Below are positions 1-5,695 of a stretch of 5,975 nucleotides of DNA, in pieces; within the stretch, counting starts at the first letter, position 1; each line of letters begins with the position of its first letter. Below the pieces are notes generated by a model. That model made no database searches and was not told the origin of the DNA. It saw only the letters and a program-made list of their open reading frames with translations. The stretch spans positions 1,942 through 7,916 of the forward strand of contig FR896055.1 of assembly GCA_000435475.1 (NCBI GenBank), written 5' to 3'. The stretch comes from Cryptobacterium sp. CAG:338. GTDB taxonomy: Bacteria; Actinomycetota; Coriobacteriia; Coriobacteriales; Eggerthellaceae. A program made the translations under genes and the position numbers.

Positions 1-1205
1 GCTTGTTGCTGACAATCGCAAGCATGGAGCCTGTTTACAACGGCGAATATGCGGTCATTGCGTACTCAAAAGACCAGGCTCGCAAGGACTTCGGCAAGCT
101 AAAGACCATGATTAGGCTCGATCCAGAGCTTAAAGCCATGTGGAAACCACTTACAGATAGCATTATCAACGAAGAAACTGGCGCAAAGATCATGGTCATG
201 CCGTACTCCGAGAATGCGCTGCAGTCTTGGCACTTAAATGTTGCCGTTTTGGACGAAGTACACACTTACAAAGACGATGAGCTGTATAACGCGGTTATTT
301 CAGGTCAGCGCGACATTTTCAACGCGGTATGCATCATCATTACTACTGCAGCAGGTTCGCGCAAAGGTTTTCTGTGGGACCAGCTCCCGAAATGGCAGAA
401 ATCAAGGGATGCGCACGTTGCTTGGTATGGCGCAAAGGACAGCGAAGACCTGGACGACGAGAAAATGTGGAAGCGCGTGCACCCTATGAGCTGGGTATCA
501 GTGGAAGATGTGCGTAGGCAGCGAGAAAATCTGTCCAATAAGCAGTTCGAACGATACGAAATTAACCGTTTTCCGCTCGAAAAGTCAGAAGACAAGGCGC
601 TAAAAGTTGGCGAAGTCCGCCGATGCCAGCGCATTGAAAATCTATTCGACTTCAATCAGCCGTTCATTTTGGGCGTTGACGGTGCCACTTCGGGAGACTC
701 TTTCGCGATTGTTGCTCATCAAGTCAACAATGGCATTGATTGCTACCACGAGTGGGTCTTTGATGAGCCTGGCGAATCTGGCTATTACGATCTAAACCAG
801 ATCGAGGAGCTTATTGCATATCTTTCCCAGAAGTATCACTGTCCTGTCGGCATCGATCCTAACCGCTTGTTGTTAATGGCGCAGCAATTACAAGATGATT
901 TCGGTGTAGAGATTTTTGAAGTGCCTCAGAATAACAAGATCATGTGTGCAGCGTCTGAGATGGTGGCACGATCGGTAAAAGAGAAGCGCACGAGCCTGGA
1001 CGGCTGCCCGAAGCTGGCAGAACACCTTACTAATTGCATCCAACTTACACGTGAGCCTTTTGGGTGGCGCTTTTCGTCTGAGAAGCATGGCCAAGGAACA
1101 GACCGAATCGACGCGGCGATCGCTGCTGCTATTGCTAAGTACTCAACTACCACGGTTGGTCCTACCGTGTCCTTTGTCGAATCAGGCGGCATCTGGACTG
1201 TTTAA
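1..1205 (+). CDS. terL: Phage terminase large subunit, 5'-truncated by the window edge
   Basis: This is the ATP-driven DNA packaging motor and nuclease that docks on the portal and cuts concatemeric phage DNA. The frame is open to the left edge, and 400 codons are visible from base 3. Residues below count from there. A Walker B-type segment VAVLDEVH (80-87, D84/E85) is followed by a coupling motif ITTAAGS (113-119), as in the Terminase_1 family. The C-terminal RNase H-like nuclease shows its expected acidic residues: D226 in GVDG, D285 in GIDPN, and D367/D370 in GTDRIDAAIAAA. The Walker A loop is not visible; the first residues look like the helix that follows it, so roughly 100-150 N-terminal residues are missing compared with the usual 500-570. 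The TTG at base 3 is not a credible start. The portal gene follows on the same strand. Identification is firm from motif order and context. Confidence 0.95.
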   Translation, partial: LLLTIASMEPVYNGEYAVIAYSKDQARKDFGKLKTMIRLDPELKAMWKPLTDSIINEETGAKIMVMPYSENALQSWHLNVAVLDEVHTYKDDELYNAVISGQRDIFNAVCIIITTAAGSRKGFLWDQLPKWQKSRDAHVAWYGAKDSEDLDDEKMWKRVHPMSWVSVEDVRRQRENLSNKQFERYEINRFPLEKSEDKALKVGEVRRCQRIENLFDFNQPFILGVDGATSGDSFAIVAHQVNNGIDCYHEWVFDEPGESGYYDLNQIEELIAYLSQKYHCPVGIDPNRLLLMAQQLQDDFGVEIFEVPQNNKIMCAASEMVARSVKEKRTSLDGCPKLAEHLTNCIQLTREPFGWRFSSEKHGQGTDRIDAAIAAAIAKYSTTTVGPTVSFVESGGIWTV

Positions 1206-1227
1206 GTGACACCTTGCAGACCCTTAC

Positions 1228-1244
1228 CTCGTAACGATTACGAG
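1228..1244 (+). other. Perfect 7-bp inverted repeat before the portal ribosome binding site
   Basis: CTCGTAA (1228-1234) and TTACGAG (1238-1244) are exact reverse complements separated by a 3-base loop, CGA. The repeat sits in the short terminase-portal gap, and its right arm touches the 5' edge of the portal Shine-Dalgarno sequence. No T-run follows, so it is not an intrinsic terminator. It could be an RNA hairpin influencing portal translation, a protein operator, or chance. The symmetry is seen directly; the role is unknown. Confidence 0.5.
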
Positions 1245-1251
1245 AAAGGGG
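1242..1251 (+). promoter_or_regulatory. Ribosome binding site that sets the portal start
   Basis: The purine block GAGAAAGGGG lies five bases before the GTG at 1257. The farther in-frame GTG at 1206 directly abuts the terminase stop and has no purine-rich sequence before it. This site therefore favours the 451-residue portal over a 468-residue version. Confidence 0.8.
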
Positions 1252-1256
1252 CTTTA

Positions 1257-2612
1257 GTGGCACGTGAGAATGTAGACAAGCTGCGCAAGCTCGCTAACAA
1301 TGCGCGCAATCGTGCCCAGCTAGCCAAGAAGCGCACCAATGAATTACAGAGCCTACCTGCTGGCTCTCTTACGCCTATGGGAATCATCGATATCAAGGGC
1401 AACAAGATTCTGCCTAAGCCTAATTATGATGCCATGTTTTCCTCGGATTTTATTGCCTGCGAATCGGCAAAGATACGCGCTATTCGCTCGTTGCCTGTTC
1501 GATTGCTCCATGATGGCGAACGAGGGCCCGAAAACGCGCTAGATCATCCACTTTCGCGTGTTTTACGCCGCCCTAATCCACTTATGAGTTGGGGTGACTT
1601 GGTTTCCTGGCTCATCTTGCGCAAGGACGTGTTCGGCACTGCCTATGTTCGTGTGCAGCGTGATGATCGGTACAACGTTAAGGCGCTCTGGCCTGTTTTG
1701 TCTGCTGTTGATCCGCGATTTGATAAGCAAACAGGCGAAGTGGTCTACTGCGCACCGCTTGATAAGTTCAATCCTTCATGGGCGGCGAGAGAAGATGGCG
1801 TGCTCGTAGTTAAAACCGATATATCAGACGATGGCGGCGTTACTGGTAAGTCGGTTGCTGAAACTGCAGCAGCAGACATCGGTATGTCGATTGATTTGAG
1901 CCTATTCTACAAGTCTCTTATGGAAAACGGTACCCATATGGGTGGCTGGCTCGAACATCCAGGAAAGCTAGAGCCAGAAGATATTACTGCCATTCGTGAG
2001 TCGCTTGAAGCGCAGTCTGGTGTTGAAGAAGCTGGCGGAATTCGCGTATTCGATCGCGGGCTGAAATATCACGAGGTGTCCTATTCGCTTGGCGAAATGA
2101 ACATCATCGAGCAAGAGCGATTTGTTCTAGAGAAAGTATGCCGCGCTTGTCATGTTGACTTGCATCACGTCTATGCAGATGGCGGGGCAACGGCAACAGG
2201 ATCGCAAGGCTATGACATCGACTTTGTGAAGAACACGGTACTGCCTGAGATTACGGCTATTGAAGAAGCATTCATCCCGATTCTTGACCTATCTCCCCGC
2301 GTTGGTGGTGGCACTAATAGCGGCTATCGCGTGGACTTCGATACTAACGGTCTTTTACGCGGCGACTTCAAGACGCGTATGGATGGCTATCGCATTGGCG
2401 TATATGCAGGAATTTTTACGCGTGCCTGGTGTTGCGAACAAGAAGGTATTCCTTGGCTCCCAGGACAGGACAAGCTTCTACAACCTACTGCTTATTACAT
2501 GGTTGATAAGGATGGCGAGCCATATGTTCCAGCTGAACAGACTTCTGGCACTTCTGGCCAGTCTGATGGTGTTTCGGGGATTGATCCAAAGGTAACTAAG
2601 GAAGCGCAATAG
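1257..2612 (+). CDS. Phage portal protein, HK97/SPP1-type family
   Basis: The portal forms the ring at one capsid vertex, nucleates prohead assembly, anchors terminase and later holds the head-tail connector. The 451-residue product has a basic helical N-terminus (about 1-30), the hallmark stretch HPLSRVLRRPNPLMSW (97-112) that is typical of HK97-family portals, a mixed alpha/beta middle, an acidic helix around 238-258, and the family C-terminal block NGLLRGDFKTRMDGYRIGVY (364-383) followed by IPWLPGQDKLLQP (398-410). The tail from about 426 is Ser/Gly/Thr-rich and probably disordered. Length matches the family (about 400-480). I place the start at GTG 1257 because of its strong ribosome binding site. 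The stop overlaps the first base of the protease's ribosome binding region, giving a 12-base gap to the next gene. Recognition is by motif and position between terminase and protease. Confidence 0.94.
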   Translation: MARENVDKLRKLANNARNRAQLAKKRTNELQSLPAGSLTPMGIIDIKGNKILPKPNYDAMFSSDFIACESAKIRAIRSLPVRLLHDGERGPENALDHPLSRVLRRPNPLMSWGDLVSWLILRKDVFGTAYVRVQRDDRYNVKALWPVLSAVDPRFDKQTGEVVYCAPLDKFNPSWAAREDGVLVVKTDISDDGGVTGKSVAETAAADIGMSIDLSLFYKSLMENGTHMGGWLEHPGKLEPEDITAIRESLEAQSGVEEAGGIRVFDRGLKYHEVSYSLGEMNIIEQERFVLEKVCRACHVDLHHVYADGGATATGSQGYDIDFVKNTVLPEITAIEEAFIPILDLSPRVGGGTNSGYRVDFDTNGLLRGDFKTRMDGYRIGVYAGIFTRAWCCEQEGIPWLPGQDKLLQPTAYYMVDKDGEPYVPAEQTSGTSGQSDGVSGIDPKVTKEAQ

Positions 2613-2624
2613 AAAGGACTACTT

Positions 2625-3401
2625 ATGCGTGATTGGTTTTCTATCAAAAACGAAGCAGAAGTGCTTCGCATTGATATCTACGGACGTATTGGAAAGAGCT
2701 TCTGGGATGATGACGCAACAAGCGCGAAGGATGTCCTAGATGCTATTAAGGATGCTAATGGGAGGCCTATTGAGCTGCATGTAAACTCCGAAGGCGGCTC
2801 GGTCTTTGATGGCTTCGCTATTCATTCACTACTTCGTGATTCTTCCTCTCATGTAACGGCATACATCGACGGTCTGGCAGCTTCGGCAGCATCCTACATT
2901 GTCGAAGCAGCAGATCGTGTTGTTATGTCTGACGTTGCGTGGTTCATGATTCACAACGCTTCAAGCATGGCATGGGGCGACAAGGGAGACCTTCGCAAGG
3001 AAGCCGATGTACTCGAAAACATCGACGTAACGATCGCGAAGGTATACGCCTCACGTTGTCCAGAGCATGACCAAGAAGAGTTCCGCGCCCTTATGGACGA
3101 AGAAACATGGATGGATGCGGAAACCGCCAAGGAATACGGGCTTGTTGACGAAATCAGCGAAGCATTGCCAGCAGTAGCCTTCCTTGACTTGTCAGGTGAA
3201 GATGCACTCAAGAATGCTCCCGAAAAGGCAAAGATCGCAGTTATGGCCATGGCCAAACAAGAGCCATCAAATCCAGAGCCAATAAGTGACACCTCTCAAA
3301 CAATGCAAGAAGTCAAGGACGTTGAGGGAACGCCACGCGCTTTCCGCGTAATTGACGGTCGTATTTTCCATATCGAAGGAAAGGGAGGCTCCAATGCCTA
3401 A
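2625..3401 (+). CDS. ClpP-like (family S14) prohead maturation protease
   Basis: This serine peptidase probably trims the capsid protein's N-terminal scaffold region inside the prohead. The ClpP fold spans about residues 12-185. Visible landmarks are the oxyanion-type loop VNSEGGSVFDGFAI (53-66), the nucleophile S87 in DGLAASAASYI, and the general-base H110 in MIHNAS. The third acidic position, Asp in bacterial ClpP, falls at or near E160 in DEETWMDAETAKEYGLVDEI; phage members often have Glu there. After the domain comes a linker of low complexity and a short ordered-looking C-terminal segment (238-252, AFRVIDGRIFHIEG). The 258 residues exceed a typical 195-residue cellular ClpP. A good ribosome binding site (AGAAAGGA, 2611-2618) precedes the ATG by six bases. 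The last eight bases overlap the capsid gene. Location directly before the capsid supports the maturation role rather than general proteolysis. Confidence 0.92.
   Translation: MRDWFSIKNEAEVLRIDIYGRIGKSFWDDDATSAKDVLDAIKDANGRPIELHVNSEGGSVFDGFAIHSLLRDSSSHVTAYIDGLAASAASYIVEAADRVVMSDVAWFMIHNASSMAWGDKGDLRKEADVLENIDVTIAKVYASRCPEHDQEEFRALMDEETWMDAETAKEYGLVDEISEALPAVAFLDLSGEDALKNAPEKAKIAVMAMAKQEPSNPEPISDTSQTMQEVKDVEGTPRAFRVIDGRIFHIEGKGGSNA
3381..3388 (+). promoter_or_regulatory. Ribosome binding site that sets the capsid start
   Basis: AAGGGAGG lies five bases before the ATG at 3394, inside the end of the protease gene. An upstream in-frame TTG at 3352 would add 14 residues but has no such site, so 3394 is chosen. 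Placement within the protease couples translation of the two genes. Confidence 0.85.
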
Positions 3402-4593
3402 CACAATCGCAGAGTTGCGCGAGACTGTCGCAGAGTACGAGCAGCGCGTGACGAACTATGCGGAAGCAGGAGAAATTGACAATGCTCATGAAGCTACTGG
3501 TGCTCTTGCTGCTTACCGCGAAATGCTCTTAAACGAGACGCAGCGTGTCGAAGAAGAGAATGCTCGCTTAGCTGAGCAAATGGAGGGATTGTCTAATCCT
3601 TCTCACCATACTGTTGGTGAGCTTGCTCTTGGCGCTAGGGATGCATTTGATGGAATTGCTCCTGGCTGGAAAGCTAAGGTTGCATTGGCTATGGCAACCG
3701 TAGTAAATACTGCTACCACCTTGCCAACTCCAACCTATGAAGACAACAATCTTCCAGGTTTGGTACGTCCGCCTATGGGATTTTTGGATACTATCGCACG
3801 TGGCACCACCAATGGTGACGAAAAGTATTTCCTGCCACCAGTGCTTACCAATGCAGCAGCAGGGTGGACTACTGGAACTAATAAGCCCGAATCTGGAATG
3901 GCTTGGACTGAGCACACTTCAAACTTAGAAACCATTGCGCACTGGATTCCAGTACATAAGCAGATGGTTCGTCGTTACAACACGCTTGAATCTCAGATTA
4001 GTAATGGATTGATGCTTGGTCTTGCCATGAAGCGCGCCGAGATGGTGCTCAAGAACGACAATTCTAATGGCATCATTGGTGCGCTTAACTTCCCAGGCAT
4101 CTTGGAATTCACTAAGAACGCTGCTGACAACATCGTAGATACCTTGGCTGATATGGCTAATCGCTTCCGAATTGCTTCTGGTTTCTCTCCAAACTACGTA
4201 GCTTACTCTCCAAACTACGTAGCATTGTCCCCTAATGCTATTCGCGCAATTGCCAAGACCAAGGCAGAAGATGGCCATTATCTCTTCCCGAACTTCAAGG
4301 CAGGAGATACGGTTCCTGGAACAAACATGATCGCCGTTGAAGACCAGAATATGACCATCGTTACAGGTGAAGAGCCTGCTCAAACCACCACCGAAGGCGC
4401 TCTTGTGTACTTCTCTGGTGTTTGCACCTACAAGGTGGCTGACCCTGATCAGGTAGAGATCGGCCTTACTGATAAGCAGTTCATCCAGAATGCCTACACC
4501 TTGCTCGGTGAAGGTACGGGCTTGCTCCGCATCGATGCGCCTGCTGCTCTGTGCTATTGCGCAGACCTCGGTATCACTGTTCAGTCTGAGTAA
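3394..4593 (+). CDS. Major capsid protein, HK97 gp5 fold
   Basis: This is the shell protein (399 residues). Residues 1-66 are charged and heptad-like (about 10-66), resembling the delta domain that serves as a built-in scaffold in HK97; no separate scaffold gene is present. The mature part probably begins near 95-106. The E-loop region GTNKPESGMAW (161-171) leads into LETIAHWIPVHKQ (178-190), a family hallmark, followed by the spine helix (about 198-221) and the loop NDNSNGIIGALN (221-232). Compared with HK97 gp5 as I remember it, K164, N366 and E373 line up with the cross-linking residues K169, N356 and catalytic E363. Residues 264-277 are a 7-residue tandem duplication (FSPNYVA/YSPNYVA). 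Cys residues occur at 344, 387 and 389. The gene follows the protease with an 8-base overlap and precedes the small connector-region gene by 22 bases. Identification is firm; cross-linking is inferred. Confidence 0.95.
   Translation: MPNTIAELRETVAEYEQRVTNYAEAGEIDNAHEATGALAAYREMLLNETQRVEEENARLAEQMEGLSNPSHHTVGELALGARDAFDGIAPGWKAKVALAMATVVNTATTLPTPTYEDNNLPGLVRPPMGFLDTIARGTTNGDEKYFLPPVLTNAAAGWTTGTNKPESGMAWTEHTSNLETIAHWIPVHKQMVRRYNTLESQISNGLMLGLAMKRAEMVLKNDNSNGIIGALNFPGILEFTKNAADNIVDTLADMANRFRIASGFSPNYVAYSPNYVALSPNAIRAIAKTKAEDGHYLFPNFKAGDTVPGTNMIAVEDQNMTIVTGEEPAQTTTEGALVYFSGVCTYKVADPDQVEIGLTDKQFIQNAYTLLGEGTGLLRIDAPAALCYCADLGITVQSE
4183..4224 (+). repeat. 21-bp in-frame tandem duplication inside the capsid gene
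   Basis: Two adjacent 21-base units (4183-4203 and 4204-4224) differ at only two bases: TTC versus TAC at the first codon and GCT versus GCA at the last. They share an uninterrupted 18-base core starting CTCTCCAAACTACG. They encode FSPNYVA and YSPNYVA, followed by a looser third echo, LSPN. The near identity, including wobble positions, suggests a recent duplication or slippage. Confidence 0.9.
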
Positions 4594-4602
4594 GCATCAT
4601 CT

Positions 4603-4609
4603 AAGGAGG
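4603..4609 (+). promoter_or_regulatory. Consensus ribosome binding site of the small connector-region gene
   Basis: AAGGAGG is a full anti-Shine-Dalgarno match placed six bases before the ATG at 4616. It rules out the 42-codon upstream extension of this frame, which would lie inside the capsid gene. Confidence 0.9.
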
Positions 4610-4615
4610 TTAATC

Positions 4616-4921
4616 ATGGCTCTATTTACCTGCCCAAAGCGTGTAGTTCGCAATGGTGTGCTCATTGCCTTTAAAGGCGAGAAGATGAGCGAAGCCGAAG
4701 CTAAGCGCCGTGGCGTTCTAGATCTACTAAAAGAACCAGCAAAGGAACCCGAGCAGGTTAAAGAGGTGGAAGAAACCACCGATGAACCAGCAAAGGAACC
4801 TGAGCAGGACTTTGAAAGCATGACCAACGATGAGCTAAAGGCATACATCGCAGACCATGGTGGCGAATTCAAGGCAAAGGACACTAAGTCTGAGTTAGCG
4901 GAGATTGCTAAGGGGCTGTAA
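4616..4921 (+). CDS. Small acidic protein with C-terminal HeH/SAP-like domain, head-tail region
   Basis: This 101-residue protein sits where many siphoviruses encode a small protein between capsid and connector. Its exact role is not established. The N-terminal third (FTCPKRVVRNGVLIAFKGEK, 4-23) looks like a short beta hairpin, followed by a helix, MSEAEAKRRGVLDLL (24-38). The middle (about 39-67) is a Glu/Pro/Lys-rich linker with two copies of EPAKEPEQ (40-47 and 57-64). The C-terminal segment (69-100, MTNDELKAYIADHGGEFKAK onward) matches the helix-extended-loop-helix (HeH/LEM, SAP or Rho N-like) pattern often seen in such phage proteins and elsewhere linked to nucleic-acid binding. It has the strongest ribosome binding site in the window, directly after the capsid gene, so high expression is plausible. 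A DNA-contacting or portal-associated role is inference only. Confidence 0.85.
   Translation: MALFTCPKRVVRNGVLIAFKGEKMSEAEAKRRGVLDLLKEPAKEPEQVKEVEETTDEPAKEPEQDFESMTNDELKAYIADHGGEFKAKDTKSELAEIAKGL
4733..4807 (+). repeat. Two 24-bp direct repeats in the small-protein linker
   Basis: The copies at 4733-4756 and 4784-4807 match at 23 of 24 bases; the sole difference is a silent C/T. Their starts are 51 bases apart, preserving frame, and each encodes EPAKEPEQ. The intervening 27 bases encode another acidic stretch, VKEVEETTD. Confidence 0.9.
4910..4915 (+). promoter_or_regulatory. Ribosome binding site of the connector gene, inside the preceding gene
   Basis: AAGGGG ends six bases before the GTG at 4922, which begins immediately after the TAA of the small-protein gene. 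The spacing supports the GTG as a real start and indicates coupling to the upstream gene. Confidence 0.7.
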
Positions 4922-5695
4922 GTGGAGCTTTTAACCAACATAGTCAACAGGTGGGCGACCTCTGATGGGTCGCTCACCTTTGCATGTTCTGGCACTTCTG
5001 CAACTGCTCGATGCGGCGAAGAAGAGGCTGCGGTAAACATTCAGGACAGACGAGGGACTATCTCGTATGCTGACGTTAAGCGGTTGTTGCCTGAGATCGG
5101 AGCTTACGAGCTTGTGATTGAATCGGATTCGGGGGAATTTCCCTACAACGTGGAGCGCGTAGGTAATCGCTACACCGATAAGCAGACCATTATTGAATAC
5201 GGCAGGGAGAACAGCGACGAATTTGATAATGCGGAAAAGTATACCGATGCCGACTTCGCTGCCTGCATCTTGGCAGCCGAAGAATCGATCGAAAAAGGCT
5301 GCGGTAATCGTAGTTTCTGCCGTAGAAAGATGAAGGTTATTCTTCGCGATCCAAAGCTCAACGAGCTTCCCGTGGTGGATGTTTTCAACATCGAAAGTAA
5401 AGACGGTAACGCGCATCTTGTTAGCTACTGCCAGGCAGAAGGCGTTGAAGACGAGACCGAAGCAACTATTACTTTTGGTGTTCCGCTTAACGCAAAGATC
5501 GCTATGGCCGCCACTATGCTTGCCGCGTCTTTCATGCGTCCTCGCGCGACGCCCGAAAATGCTCGAGGAACAGCACAAGAAGGGGTCTATATCTCCTATG
5601 AACTTCCGACAGGAGAAGAGGGTAGCTGGACTGGACTCCCTAAAGTTGATGCTGCCATTGAGGAGTATCGCGCTCGTCGCGTGATGATCGGATGA
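4922..5695 (+). CDS. Head-tail connector (gp6-like) with an extra N-terminal domain
   Basis: The product (257 residues) likely binds beneath the portal ring and forms part of the head-tail joint. The connector-like part is about residues 106-257. It begins with YTDADFAACILAAEESIEKG (107-126) and CGNRSFCRR, the usual opening helix and turn of gp6-type adaptors. It then has a beta strand pair (136-158), a helix with small residues (188-205), and the ending SWTGLPKVDAAIEEYRARR (235-253), typical of the family. Residues 1-100 are extra: a beta-rich segment with LTFACSGTSATARC (18-31) and YELVIESDSGEFPYNVERV (62-80), which I do not recognise. Standard connectors are near 100-150 residues, so this looks like a fusion or an expanded form. 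GTG at 4922 has a ribosome binding site, and a 12-bp hairpin lies within codons 10-20. The stop overlaps the next start as ATGA. Function is inferred from the C-terminal pattern and gene order. Confidence 0.8.
   Translation: MELLTNIVNRWATSDGSLTFACSGTSATARCGEEEAAVNIQDRRGTISYADVKRLLPEIGAYELVIESDSGEFPYNVERVGNRYTDKQTIIEYGRENSDEFDNAEKYTDADFAACILAAEESIEKGCGNRSFCRRKMKVILRDPKLNELPVVDVFNIESKDGNAHLVSYCQAEGVEDETEATITFGVPLNAKIAMAATMLAASFMRPRATPENARGTAQEGVYISYELPTGEEGSWTGLPKVDAAIEEYRARRVMIG
4949..4979 (+). other. Strong 12-bp hairpin near the start of the connector gene
   Basis: AGGTGGGCGACC (4949-4960) pairs with GGTCGCTCACCT (4968-4979) along all 12 positions, with a single G-U wobble and a 7-base loop, TCTGATG. 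Only a short TTT run (4979-4981) follows, so it falls short of a typical intrinsic terminator, and the reading frame continues through it (residues 10-20, RWATSDGSLTF). It could weaken translation or transcription of downstream genes; this role is inferred. Confidence 0.7.

Noticed and set aside
1151..1169. 6-bp inverted repeat CACGGT/ACCGTG with a 7-base loop near the terminase 3' end
   Set aside because: The stem is short, lies within coding sequence and has no T-run, so it is not a supportable terminator or operator.
1206..1256. Upstream in-frame GTG that would add 17 residues to the portal
   Set aside because: It has no ribosome binding site, whereas GTG 1257 has a strong one; the added residues would also cover the hairpin and the binding site itself.
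2951..3292. Antisense open frame of 113 codons opposite the protease gene
   Set aside because: It is Ser/Ala-rich, motif-free and within the protease coding region.
1203..3294. The 12-mer TAAGTGACACCT occurs at 1203-1214 and 3283-3294
   Set aside because: One shared 12-mer is about what chance gives in 6 kb, and the flanks do not match, so it is not a convincing att site or operator pair.
3352..3393. In-frame TTG giving a 14-residue longer capsid protein
   Set aside because: No ribosome binding site precedes it, and the ATG at 3394 has AAGGGAGG at ideal spacing.
3925..4383. Antisense open frame of 152 codons opposite the capsid gene
   Set aside because: It is fully contained in the capsid gene and has no motif or plausible context; it is explained by the codon pattern of the sense gene.
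4490..4615. 42-codon upstream extension of the small connector-region frame
   Set aside because: It lies inside the capsid gene except for the last 22 bases, and the consensus AAGGAGG at 4603-4609 marks ATG 4616 as the start.
4594..4615. Possible terminator or promoter in the capsid-downstream gap
   Set aside because: The 22-base gap holds only the ribosome binding site; there is no stem-loop or credible -10/-35 pair.
4931..5578. Antisense open frame of 215 codons opposite the connector gene
   Set aside because: It lies wholly within a well-supported + strand gene, has no recognisable motif, has a Cys/Ser/Arg-rich composition typical of a mirrored frame, and would run against an otherwise single-direction operon.
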